Origin: Gordius sp. MW1
Lineage: Eukaryota > Nematomorpha > Gordioida > Gordea > Gordiidae
Assembly: GCA_964036665.1 (NCBI GenBank)
Contig: OZ038530.1
Location: 11,790,001-11,854,000 of the forward strand
Reading direction: 5' to 3'
DNA length: 64,000 bases
In this document: one piece after another, positions 1 through 10,901 of the stretch
Numbering within the stretch: position 1 is the first letter of the stretch
Layout: every line of letters starts with the position of its first letter
Program-made: the position numbers and the translations under genes
Notes under the pieces: model-generated
Database searches by the model: none
What the model was told of the DNA's origin: nothing
Seen by the model: the letters and a program-made list of their open reading frames with translations, nothing else

Positions 1-1238
1 GTATCAGTTTGCAAAGAATATTAGTCTTAGAGTGTATAATAAGCGTTTATGTAATATATGTATGCAGCGTTAATACCAACGGTAATTTTAGAAATAATTT
101 GCCCCTTTGGTGTACTAGTCTAATGTCATAACACGTATTTTCGATTACTCTAGCAATTCAATCAAGAGCATTAATCTACATTTTATTATATTCTTTAGGC
201 TTTTTTGGTTTAAATGTAAGCTTTTGAGTTCCACTAACTCTCATTTTCCTTTTTTGACACCTACTGATAGAATAAAACATTTATTCTTCAGAAATATTTT
301 GTTATTTAAAATTATTTATTCAACGATATATGTTTTAACTTATAACGTAAAAGTCTCAAAACATTGATCGGGTCATAGAATGACTATTATAGATAGCAAT
401 TAGCAACTCAGCATTGCTACATATAACGTCTAGTGTTGCTCACTATCAAGGACACTTGTATATATGCAAAATATCACATTCTATTAAATTAATTTAATAT
501 TTTAAAGGTAAAAAACTATTTTTAATAGTCGGACAACCAGATAATGTTAAATTAAGAAAACGCTTGTAAATTTCATTTATTACTAAAAGTTTGTTTTTTA
601 AGTTTATTCATGTAAAGCCTAATTATGTCTTTGGTTAAGTTTGAACAATTTTTTCAGAGGGCAATGAACGGTAAAAAAATCTATACATTAATGGCTTGAA
701 AAGTCAAAGGGAGAAGAGTTGCAGCTGCTTCAAGGCTTAAATTAACATAAACAAACGATTTAAGTAATTGTAAAAAATTGTCAAGACATCGAATTTAATA
801 TTTTATATTTCTGATGACTCCTTTGAAAGATATCTTAGCCAACAATCATTGCAAAGTTTATTGTTGCTATTTGCAATTATGAAGTCAATCACGAAAACAC
901 CGTTTGAACAAATCTTGAAAAACTGCTGTCTCAGAATCATCGCTAAGTTTTGCATCTTAATTATTGCGTTTGCAAATATCAAATGTAGTCTATTCTTTGG
1001 CTCAACTTTCGACACAGGTTTTAGCCCATTTAATCTCCGTTATTTGTTAAACATAAAATAAGTTTAATATTTTACACAGATTTTTTAATATGGCGTAAAA
1101 CAGCAAGTCTTTTATCGCTATTGGGATTATTTGTTTTCAAAATTGCTTCTGTAAATCCATTAATAATTTTTTAGTTGAATTAAACGCATGCACGAATTCT
1201 CATTTTTTGTCGAATAAACTAATACCTGTTATTATACA
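1..1238. other. AT-rich intergenic DNA, nothing recognised
   Basis: No coding exon, RNA gene or clear repeat was recognised. Short overlapping open frames at 803-1061 lie on opposite strands, lack family resemblance and look like chance frames. The missing signal-peptide exon of the SVWC gene at 3075 could lie here or further upstream, but no ATG with a hydrophobic run and a phase-1 donor was found. Confidence 0.5.
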
Positions 1239-1240
1239 AT

Positions 1241-1407
1241 AGCATAGCCAAGGGGTGGCAAAGAGGAGTGGTAGCCCCCCTTTAAATCGAAAAATCTTTT
1301 AAAATTTAATATAGTTATGGCTAAAATTTAAAAAAAATTAATCATTTTGCCCCTCCCTAAATCATTATTGCCCCCCCCCTCTTAATCTCATCCTGGCTAC
1401 GTCCATG
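1241..1407 (-). mobile_element. MITE family A copy (CATGGGCGTAGCC ends)
   Basis: About 165 bp. The right end reads GGCTACGTCCATG and the left end CATAGCCAAGG, an imperfect copy of the inverted CATGGGCGTAGCC...GGCTACGCCCATG ends shared by at least seven loci here. The inside has the family's G/C-run segments and the aaaatttaa core. It has no coding capacity. Confidence 0.7.
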
Positions 1408-1561
1408 TACAGTAGTATTGATCCCGATAGTTGGTGGCTTGTAATGAAAATATTTAATATTTACTATGATATAATTTAAACGTAAATTATGCTGATAATT
1501 TCTTAAAAAGAGCAATGTAACAATGTCGATTTGACATAATCATTAAAGAACCCTGAACCAA

Positions 1562-2711
1562 TAACACAGCTATACAAATATTGACTATGTGATTACCACC
1601 TGCAATCCGGCCAATAATTCTTACAGAGAATTTTGCGCTGAAAAATAATCTGTTTTTTGTTTTTTTCTACAATTACCAGTTTTTTAGATATACGAGGTTG
1701 AAGGTGCCAAAAATGCCCTTTTTAACCCTTTTTGTGTATATATTGCCACGGTATTTTTAATATTTAGTTAAAAATAGTAACATATTCATGTAGATTAAGG
1801 TTTCATCTATAGGTCTATTAATTTATTTTTTTGCTACACCTCTATATTTAAATTTATTCGCGTCTTTATGAACTCCTTCCCTTTATCAAAATTTGTCCCA
1901 CTATGTCAGGAAAAAGGAGTACATTAGAGTATATTTACCAACACATCTCTCTCTCCCTTTCTCCATCTCTTCCACCCCCGCCGCCATATCTATCCAAGCA
2001 CACATGAATGGGGTGGTAGTGGAGGGAAAGAGAGGGAGTAGGTGAAGGGAGAGAGATCTGTGTGAATCTGGTGCATTTCGTAATATGTACATTTCGTAAT
2101 AAGTAATACATATTATCAAATAAATCACTAAATCTAACCCTAACCCTTGCCTATATTTTTTATTTGCCTAGATTACATGAAATTTACAAAATAAACGATA
2201 ATAATATTTACAAATTAAAAGATAATAATATTAGAAAACTTACCAAACGCGGAGGGTTATAACTGCGCATGCGCATAAGCAATTCTTGCCTGTATTACGA
2301 AATGCACATATTACGATTTGCACAGAAGTGATCTGTGTTAGTAAACATCGCGTACGCAGTTTAAACTCTAATGTACTCCATTTACCAGACATCGTGGGAC
2401 GAATTTTGAAAAGGAGAAGGGGTTTACGCACACGCGTATAAATTTGAGTATAAGGGGGATATAAAAAAATAAAAGGATGGACCTATAGATGAAACTTCAA
2501 TCTACATGAATATATTACTATTTTTCACTAAATAATGCCGTAGCAATATAGCCTCAAAAAAGCTAAAAAAGGGCATTTTTGACACTTTCACCCTCGTATA
2601 TCTAATAAAATGGTAATTGTAGAAAAAACTGAAGACATATTTTTTCAGCGCAAAATTCTAGTCAGAATTATTGGTCGGATTGCGGGATGTTTTTTTTGTA
2701 AACCTGTGTAA
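1562..2711. mobile_element. Foldback (long inverted repeat) element, copy 1
   Basis: A roughly 1.15 kb palindromic element. The left arm (about 1562-1850) and right arm (about 2470-2711) are inverted copies: both ends carry TTACACAG-like tips, then CAATCCGGCCAATAATTCT on the left and its complement around 2660-2682 on the right. The arms match a second copy at 6787-7644, which defines the boundaries. The centre holds a short segment (TAGTAAACA...CGCG) also found in copy 2. No transposase frame is visible, so it is a non-autonomous foldback element of unknown superfamily. Confidence 0.8.
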
Positions 2712-2719
2712 TTAGAGCG

Positions 2720-2890
2720 CATGGGCGTAACCAGCATTATAATAAGAGGGAGGCAAAATAATTTAGGTAGGGGCTAAATGATCATATTTTAAAAATTTGA
2801 CCATAATTTTAATAAAGTTAATCAAATTTTTGGATTTAGAAGGGGGGGGGGCAGCCGCCCCTCCCTGCTCCCCCCCCCCTTAGCTACGCC
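2720..2890 (+). mobile_element. MITE family A copy
   Basis: Starts CATGGGCGTAACCAG and ends in TAGCTACGCC, with internal G9 and C9 runs. It matches the family consensus best seen at 28001-28173. It abuts the right end of the foldback element. Confidence 0.75.
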
Positions 2891-3074
2891 TTTGCTAGAG
2901 CTTTGCTACAATTGATAAGAGTTGCTCTTAATGTCTTTCGTACGACTTCGAAAAGTTATAGGGTTCGGTTAAAACTTCTATAACTAATGTAAATTGCAAA
3001 ACGTTGACAAAAATATTAGAGTACTTAAGTAATATTTTCTCTCAGTTATTACATATTATTTTGCTCCTTAAAAG

Positions 3075-4341
3075 ATGGCTGTGTTATTTCGATTCACGAT
3101 GCATGTGCTTTGTTACAACCCGGACAGACCTATTACCCCAAAGGTTATTGTTTATCGTGCACGTGTGACCAAGAAGGGTTAACTTACACTTATCAGTGTA
3201 GCGGGTATATTATATTTTTTTTGCGGTCATGTTATTCGTTTAACGTAATCACACAAATATATAGGCAATTAATTTTAGAATATTTAATCCTAATAAAAAA
3301 TATTTTCGAGGGATTTATTATAAATTCATAAATACGTTATTAATATTCAGAAGCGATAAATTAGATTGCCAGGAGCTATTGGCACTAAAAGCATTTTAAA
3401 ATATGTTTATGAATGATATGAGGCATATTCTAATCATGCCAAATAAATATTGCTCCGCAATATGTAAAATGTGATCCAGCCATTTAAATGGTTTAAATTT
3501 CACAAAATTGCCACACAATTTATTAATAAATAGTTTGCGTACGATAATTAAAAGTCAACTGATAAACGGCATGAATTTAAAATAAAATTTTTATATAAAT
3601 AGGAAAAAAGTTTTTACTATGTAATGAGCTTTTATAATGTTAATGGTTTGAAAGTTTTTATAATTATATACAAGAATTAAAAATGAAATTACAAGTACGG
3701 GTGTGAATGTCAAAGACAGTTAAGAACAACATTCATACTTTTCATCTCATTGTCTTTTAATAACAATAAATTGTATAACATTCTATAAAATCTTTCCCAT
3801 ACATTCTCAAAGTTACTATAATTTGTATTATTCTGCATTCAAAAAATTGCCATTTCTAGACCTTTCTTGAACTCCAGAATAACATAGATTATTGCAAAAT
3901 ATAATTTTTACTATATAACTCATGGCAAAATGTTTATATAGTCTCTTTATCAAACAATAGGGGACCTGAGAAACATAATTCATATGTTATATTAATAATC
4001 AAACATTTAGATCAGTAAAGTTGTTATAATTTTTAATATTTTGAAAGCCATAATTATGTCAATCAATCACAACCTAATTTCATATAAGATGTGGAATGAT
4101 TGGAAAAGTTGATGACACCTCGTGCAAAACAGTAGAATACAAATCAAAAAAGCATCCTTCCTGTTGTCCACAAATCGTTTGCGCAACTGATAATCCATCC
4201 ATAATTGCTACCACCTTTCAAAAAGATGATTTCACTCCCACGATATTATCAAGTTTAGCAACAAACTCCCCTTGGCTAACAAATTCCCATTTGCCAAAAA
4301 ATGCAACCAATTTTATTGATAATTTTGCAACGGTGAAATAA
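3075..4341 (+). CDS. SVWC (Vago-like) secreted cysteine-rich protein, last two exons (partial)
   Basis: Exons at 3075-3204 and 4089-4341. The acceptor AAAAG before 3075 is phase 1; the donor GG/GTATAT pairs with acceptor ATAAG/A in phase 2, giving continuous reading across the 884-nt intron. The protein shows the single von Willebrand C layout: GQTYYPKGYCLSCTCD, then QCSGCGMIG, then SCKT and HPSCCPQIVC; the CCPQ-x-C ending is diagnostic. Arthropod SVWC proteins are small, secreted and induced by infection or stress. Vago of this family is reported to activate JAK/STAT in neighbouring cells. After the last cysteine comes an unusual tail of about 50 Ser/Thr/Asn-rich residues to the TAA. The N-terminal signal-peptide exon was not found, so the gene is incomplete here. 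Family confidence is high; Vago orthology is unproven. Confidence 0.8.
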
Positions 4342-4414
4342 TGATCGTTAAGTTATAGTTTTTTATATTTAATGGTTGTCTTTTGAAATGTTTATGTATG
4401 TGGTTCGTATGTTG

Positions 4415-4420
4415 AATAAA
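4415..4420 (+). promoter_or_regulatory. Polyadenylation signal AATAAA of the SVWC gene
   Basis: AATAAA lies about 75 nt after the SVWC stop codon and is followed by a GT-rich stretch, a plausible cleavage site. Confidence 0.6.
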
Positions 4421-4501
4421 TGAAAGTGTACGATGTATTCATTATTGTAAATACTTTGTTAAAATAGGGCAATAAAATTTTAGGTAAAAAGAAAACTGTA
4501 T

Positions 4502-4544
4502 AATATTTAAAAACATTGGGAAACATATAACTATTATTTATGGT
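4502..4544. repeat. 43-bp target-site duplication, left copy (pairs with 6706-6748)
   Basis: The 43 bases here recur at 6706-6748 with two mismatches, directly flanking the LINE. The duplication ends at TTATGGT on both sides. Confidence 0.85.
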
Positions 4545-6705
4545 TTCCCCCCCCCCCCCCCCCCCCGTTTATTTACAAGACCTGATTAACCTCCAAAACG
4601 TGAGCGCTGCAATTTTACTCAACTCTATAACGTCCCTATGCAATTTAGTTGTCAACGGTAATATTCCTCGAAATAATCCCTATATTGTTCGGCGCTAAAC
4701 TCATCGCTATCAAAAAACCTGATAATTCGGTAAGACCCATTGCCATTGGCAGTGTTTTCCGACGTATTATATCAAAACTCATTTGTAAGACAATCAAATC
4801 CAGTTTAAGCGACAAGTTAATTCCTCATCAATTAGGGTGTGGGGTTAAAGGCGGCTGTGAGGCTGCCAGTCACGCTGCGCGGATAAGTCTTCAACAAATT
4901 CCCTCCCATCACTGCATGGTTAAATTGGACTTTGCCAATGCATTCAATAATATTCGCCGAGAAACGATAAATAATTCCTCCATTGGTGAGTTCCCAAAGT
5001 TTGCAAATTACATCAGTTTAAGTTACGGTTGCATATCAAAACTAAAGTTTGGGGACTTTTTAATTGAATCGGCAGAAGGTATTCAACAGGGGGACCCTCT
5101 AGGTCCACCTTTGTTTTGTCTAGGGATCAAAAATTTAACCGAATCTCTCTCAAAGCAATGCTCTTTGTCATTAAACGTCTGGGACCTAGACGATGCCACC
5201 ATGTGCGGTCCTCCAGAAGGAATCTCCAACATTCTTTTAATCCGAGATTATGAAGGTATCCTAAACCTGAAATATCTCTAAATGCGAGATATATCAGTGC
5301 CCGGATACAGACATATTTCCCATTTTTAAGACTTTTTTAAAAGTTGAAATGAAGAGTTTAACTCATCTAGGCTCACCAATAGGTGGGCAAATCGCCTTAA
5401 TAGAGTTTTTACATAGGCACTTATCAACTCTTTCCTCGAAGACGGAAATTCTCAATACCCTCCCAAAACATCATGCGTTTTATATAATCAAAAATTATTT
5501 TAATATCTAAAAAATTCAATACTGCTTCCGGTCATCATCAGCTTTTTTATTACAAAAAGCTACGATAGCTTCATGAAAAACACGCTAGAAGCCATCCTTA
5601 ATATCAAATTCAGCACTTCTTTGTGGCTCCAAGCCTCATTACCTACCAAAGCTGGCGGCTTAGGCATACGCCCAGCTAACTCAAATTCTTTAGCAGCTTT
5701 TATCTCTTCTTATAAATTCGCCCAAGGTTTGATCGACCAATTAATCACATTAAGTGAGGATCCTTCGTTTGTGCAAGCTCTAGATGTCTGGTCCGCCAAC
5801 GTCAATTCAGGGACCCCTTCCCCATAACCTCATGACAAAAAGATTGGGATGCTGGCCTCGTATCGCGCTCCGTTGATTACCTCTTATCGAGTTGCGACGC
5901 CCGCCAGCACTTCAACCTTAAATCTTTGGTTTTTGATGGATCGGGTCACGAGTGGCTAGATGCTTATCCTAGCTCACTTTCTAGATTGATGTTGGAGGAG
6001 CCAGAGCTAGCATACTCCATCGCCCTCAGACTAGGAATTCCCTATTCAAAGGAATATTCCTGCCGCAACTGCTCCCAGAGCATAGACATTTATACAAGGC
6101 ACCCCCTACACTGCCTTTACAATAAATTTAAATACATAAAGCACGAAAAGGTGAATAGCCTTATCCAAGCCGCTTTTGAAAAAGCCAATATCCCGTCCGT
6201 CTTAGAGCCGTCAGACCCTTCGTTGGAGGGAAGGATGCGACCAGACGGCTCTATCCTCATCCCTTGGCAAAATGGTCTACCCCTTAAATGGGATTTCACC
6301 TGCATAGACATTTTCGCCCCCTCTAACCAGAACTACAATGCTCTGACCCTCGCCGAACACCGCAAAACGCTAACCAGGCCCTCCTACGCTCTAATAACTT
6401 TACCCCTATCGTTGCCTCGTGTTCTGGGACTTTTGGTCCTGCCGCCATCAAGCTTTTTAAAGATATCAGCCGTTGCTACCCGCCCTCTAAATATTCCACA
6501 AATTTTTTACTTAAACAATAAATTGGTATCTTTATCGCCAAGTACAATTTTAAATCCCTGGCCGACAGCTGGCCTCTTTTATTAGATGACACGTGCGACG
6601 CTTTTTAATTATAATTTTTTTTACACCCGTTCTTATATTTTTCGAATTTTAACACTTCGTTTTATAATGTTCTTACGTTCAAATAAACAATATATACATT
6701 AAAAA
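4545..6705 (+). mobile_element. 5'-truncated R2-like LINE (RT plus restriction-like endonuclease), copy 1
   Basis: A 2.16 kb insertion between 43-bp direct repeats. The 5' junction carries a run of 20 C; the 3' end has AATAAA near 6681 and an A-rich end. The reverse transcriptase part (4649-5281) shows IAIKKPDNSVRPIAIGS, GVKGGCEAA, VKLDFANAFN, IQQGDPLGP and LDDATMCG. After a decayed stretch (about 5280-5570) come KAGGLGIRP, a CCHC motif (CRNC...HPLHC, about 6059-6112) and RPDG...KWDFT (about 6240-6300). That order of CCHC then PD-(D/E)XK-like residues is typical of R2-type LINEs with restriction-like endonucleases. Frames change near 4680, 5280-5570, 5830 and 6400, so it is inactive. Closely related 3' ends lie at 8156, 30053 and about 50760. 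Confidence 0.85.
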
Positions 6706-6748
6706 AATATTTAAAAACATTGGGAAACACATAACTGTTATTTATGGT
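6706..6748. repeat. 43-bp target-site duplication, right copy
   Basis: The right partner of 4502-4544, immediately after the A-rich 3' end of the LINE. Confidence 0.85.
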
Positions 6749-6786
6749 AAGTTTAGATGAAACAAATGTTAGGTACTTAAATTATT

Positions 6787-7644
6787 TACACAGGTCTACA
6801 AACAAAAAAGACTTCGCAATCTGACCAATAATTCTGATAGAGAATTTCGCGCTGAAAAGTAATATGTTTTTAGTTTTTTCTACGATTAGCAGCTTTTAAA
6901 ATATATGAGTTTGAAAGTGCCAAAAATGCTCTTTTTAAGCTTTTTTAAAGCTAAATTGCCATGGTATATTTAATATGTAGTGAAAAATAGTAATATATTC
7001 ACGTAGATGTTTTATCTATAGTCCATTCTTTTATTTTTTTTATATCTCCCTAATACTCAAATTTATACGCGTTTGCGTAAACCCCTTCTCCCTATCAAAA
7101 TTCGTCCCACTATATCTGGAAAAAGGAGTTCATTAGAGTTCATACTACACACGCGCTGTTTACTAACACATCTTTCTCTACCTTTCCCCAGCTCTTCCAT
7201 CCCGCCCCCATATAAATCCAAGCGAGATGATAGTAGGTAAAGGGAGAGATATATGTGTTAGTAAACAGCGCGTGTGTAGTATGAACTCTAATGAACTCCT
7301 TTTTTCAGACATAGTGTGACGAGTTTTGATAAGAAGGGGTTTAGGCAAACGCGTATAAATTTGAGTATAAGGGAGATATGAAAAGAATGGACCTATAAAT
7401 GAAACTTTAATCTACATGAATATATTACTATTTTTCACTAAATATTAAAAAAACCATGGCAATTTAGCCTTAAAAAAGCTTAAAAAGGGCATTTTTGGCA
7501 CTTTTAAACTCATATATCTTAAAAGCTGCTAATCGTAGAAAAAAACTAAAATCATATTATTCTTCAGCGCAAAATTCTCTATCAGAATTATTGGTCGGAT
7601 TGTTGGGTACAATCACAAAGTCAATATTTGTAGAGCTGTGTAAT
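6787..7644. mobile_element. Foldback element, copy 2
   Basis: An 0.86 kb palindromic element related to 1562-2711. The left arm begins TTTACACAGGTCTAC and the right arm ends GAGCTGTGTAATTA. The arms are inverted copies over about 300 bp, with an internal inverted pair near 7150 and 7260 (TAGTAAACAGCGCGTG). The left flank resembles the right arm of copy 1 and vice versa. The frame at 7495-7839 is arm sequence running into flanking DNA and is not considered a gene. Confidence 0.8.
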
Positions 7645-7649
7645 TATCC

Positions 7650-8155
7650 AACTTTTTTGATTTCTACTAAGTTTATTATCGTTAACATGTTTATCATTTG
7701 TATAATAATTTTTAATTTTTATTGCCCGAAGATTTATAATTTTACAGCCTCATTGCTAAGATTTATATTTCTTTGTAAGTGTTTTTTTACTTTTGTGATA
7801 ACCACAGAAATAGAACCCGTTCCTCGACCAACCAATTAAATTAGTCATTGACGTGCGATATAGTATTGACTTGTCAAGAGGATGGAGGTGCTGACTTGGT
7901 ATTATAAAGCTTTATTACAAATAGGGCACATGTTGCTTTTAAAAGTAAGGATGTGTTAGAATAAAAAGCTGTAACTCAAAAGTTGTCAACTTTTTTGGCT
8001 AGGCATTGCTTCGGGCCAGGGAAAACCATGAAACCCTACTCGAGTCCGATTAATTTTTTTTTGTCAGAGCAAGACCCGAGATCCTCTTAGGCCTTGGACG
8101 GCCCATTCAGTGCTCTATCTATGGGCACGTTCTCCTCCGTCTAAACTTTCCTTAC
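7650..8155. other. Unassigned intergenic DNA
   Basis: No gene recognised. A stretch at about 7985-8150 is less AT-rich (GGGCCAGGGAAAACC, GGCCTTGGACGGCCC) and may be part of an unidentified repeat. Confidence 0.4.
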
Positions 8156-8370
8156 ACTTTTTATTAAAACAAAGACATGTTATTCGAATAGCCAAATACA
8201 ATTTTAAATCGTTTACAAATTCTTGACCACTTTTGAGAGATCATAGATGATTATAGATTAATTTAGTTTATTTTACGCATTTTATTTTATATGTTTTATG
8301 TATTTATTTTATATTATTATCAAATTTCTAAATTTTTAACCAATAAACATACAAAAATAATTAAGGACCA
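8156..8370 (+). mobile_element. LINE 3'-end fragment, copy 4
   Basis: A short fragment whose translation ends in IAKYNFKSF, matching the C-terminal end of the LINE at 4545-6705 (IAKYNFKSLADSW in its alternative frame). About 100 bp of AT-rich DNA with AATAAA follows and may be the 3' UTR. The start is uncertain. Confidence 0.55.
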
Positions 8371-8995
8371 AAAATAAGACATTTATGCACTATATTAAAA
8401 TATTCCCATAGAGCAATTAATTAAAATAGTAAATCACAATTTTAAAATTTTTAACAAACGTATGTGACATTTACAACGGTTAAAACGTGATTTCTGTCAT
8501 ACAAATTAGCAAGGAGTGATCAAATGAGGTAATGACGAGTGACCTTGTTTGATTTTCTACTAATTCACATAATAAATATATAAACGTACAAATTTACAAC
8601 GAAGATAGATACATAATTAACAAGCTGTAAAAACGAAACAAAAAATATGTATAAATTTTTACATCCGATCAACGATTGTTTTTTATATGACAACAGCGAT
8701 TATTCAAAATAAAGCATCAAAAGGAGCTAATAACAAAATCTTTCTAAGAAAACAATTTGTTTGATATTTCACTGGAAATTGTTTACGAGCGTTTGCAATT
8801 TCCGTTTTCCTTACAATCTCACCATTTTAAAACCTCCAGCATATTTAATAAAATTTGCGTAATATATATTATATTCCAGCCGTAATCTTCTCAAAAATTG
8901 TACAAAAAAGGGGTCTTTCCCCAGCAAATTTAATTGGTTTGTGAAACACCAATTTTAAAGCAAATTTTGCCATGGAAAAGCCCTATTTCACTAAT

Positions 8996-10901
8996 TCAAG
9001 GGGCATCCACATAGCCCGAATTAACGTGATGAGAGGCTGTCGAGTCGGAGTAGTTTTCCGTTGGAGAAGCATCAGATTGATCATTTTGGTCGTTATCTAC
9101 CCCATCAAAATCGTAGAAGGGATCGTAGTTTTGTTTAGCTTGAGACGGTACTGGGTAAGTTACCGAACTGAGGGGTGATATAAGGGAACCATAATCGCTG
9201 AGATAACTCATAGCCCCAGACCGACTAGGGGCGTCCGATTGACTGGGGTATGGGTCTGGTCGTGTTGCGAGGCTCGCGTTTTTAATTTGAGTTAGCAACG
9301 ATTCATTGAAATGACCACGGTTTAAAGCGAGAGAGGACAGGTCAACCTTGTGTGGGGATTGAGATTGAGAGATTTTAGTATGAGGGTTGACGTTGGAATC
9401 CTTTTGGGCGTTGAACAGGTTAAGGGTTCTAGGCCGGTGGTCTTCGAGCAACGATTCACTAGTACTGCGTTGATGAAAACAATGTATGCGTTTAAAAACA
9501 TAGTGTATACTCTATGTTTTAAAAAATACGAAATATGCGGCTTTAATTGTTAGCCAAATAAAACTAGCAGAGATATACCATTCAATTAATATTTAAACGC
9601 ATATTTAAAAAAAATGTATTTTTTATAGTTGGGGATTAAACTACTATAGAAAATATTACTATCGGATATGCGTATATAAAAATATGATACAATATTACAA
9701 AACGTAATAAACAATAATATTTTCGTTAAGTAAATCTCAGAAATCCTTATAAAAAAAGGTAGAACCTAATATTAAAATCCTAAGGTAAAAATAAAAAACA
9801 ATAACATTTACCAAGGCTCTAATGTTGTGTAAAAATCGGGGTTGCTTAACGATTCGGGTGTAACCAAGGGGGGAGGACCCTTTTGCACCCCTGGCGCAAT
9901 TTCCATGTAATCTTCCAAGTTGTAATTACTACTAAGTCCAGGCAGAATATCGTAGCAAATATTATTTCTACATTCATTTTTTCCCCTAAAAACATCGTTT
10001 TGCGTATTTGAACTGCTTAAAAAATTGTCGGCAATAGATGATGAAGTGCTTTGCAGAGAGTAAATATCTTCTCCGGAATCGTACGGAGAGGAACCGAGTA
10101 AAAACGGCTTGAAATTAACGCTCGTGTTTTCCTGAACCGAAGATGGCTTTGGTTGACCGTCTTTTATCAGGTACTATCGTGAGCGAACAATTTAAGGGGG
10201 TTTATTATAAATAGCTGCTAAATTATACTTAAAATCAATTATTGAATAAAATTCAGAGCGCTTTATTGTAAGTGGCTTTAAAAAGAAATAGAAAATTAAA
10301 AAGTGGAATTAATGATTGAAACTAAGTTTAAAAAAATGAGATTAACGACCAGCAAACTTAAAGCAAGTTCGGTTCTAATGTAAGAAAAATATCCCTAAAG
10401 GGGAATTGCAGCAATTTCATACAATAAAAACAAATATTATAGGGCTTTAAGACATATAAGAACTACAAGTACAAAAACTATGAATTATTTTTAAGAATGT
10501 TATATTTATCAATGCCTAAGTAAAGGTTAATAAAATTATAGCAGAGTTTTAAACCTTGACCAAAGGCTACTATTAATAAATATGGTTTTACAAATAGATA
10601 TATCAATAACTCTCGTTCCAAATATTTCACCAGAACTACGTTATTCACTACGATTAATGGTAAAAAATCAAAATTATATAAGCATACGAGGTCGATGTTA
10701 GAGATCTTTTCAAGTTTAGAAGGCTGGGTCCACCGTTTTCCCCTGCCTTGATTATTGTAGGATGAGCCTGGTCCGAACTCTGACAAGTCCGAGAAGCTAT
10801 TTCCTGCCGCATTCTCAAGGTGAAATCGTTGATATTCTTCCTCGTCCCAGGGTAAAGTAGCCTTGAGTTCCATGTTACGAATTAAAAGCACCAGCTTTTG
10901 C
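8996..10901 (-). CDS. dome: dome exons 17-19: cytoplasmic tail with YNNQ motif
   Basis: Exons 10688-10901, 9812-10173 and 8996-9458. The juxtamembrane stretch RNMELKATLP matches the conserved position for JAK binding in Dome. SSYNNQGRG (codons 10748-10759) is a Y-x-x-Q motif, the class used for STAT docking. Other tyrosines are in YDSGEDIYSL, YMEIAPG and YDPFYDFDG. The tail is Ser/Pro/Asn-rich, without an enzymatic domain, and ends SGYVDAP. Docking function is inferred from the motif. Confidence 0.85.

Noticed and set aside
7495-7839. 114-codon frame with hydrophobic end
   Set aside because: Its first half is the foldback arm and it runs into flanking AT-rich DNA.
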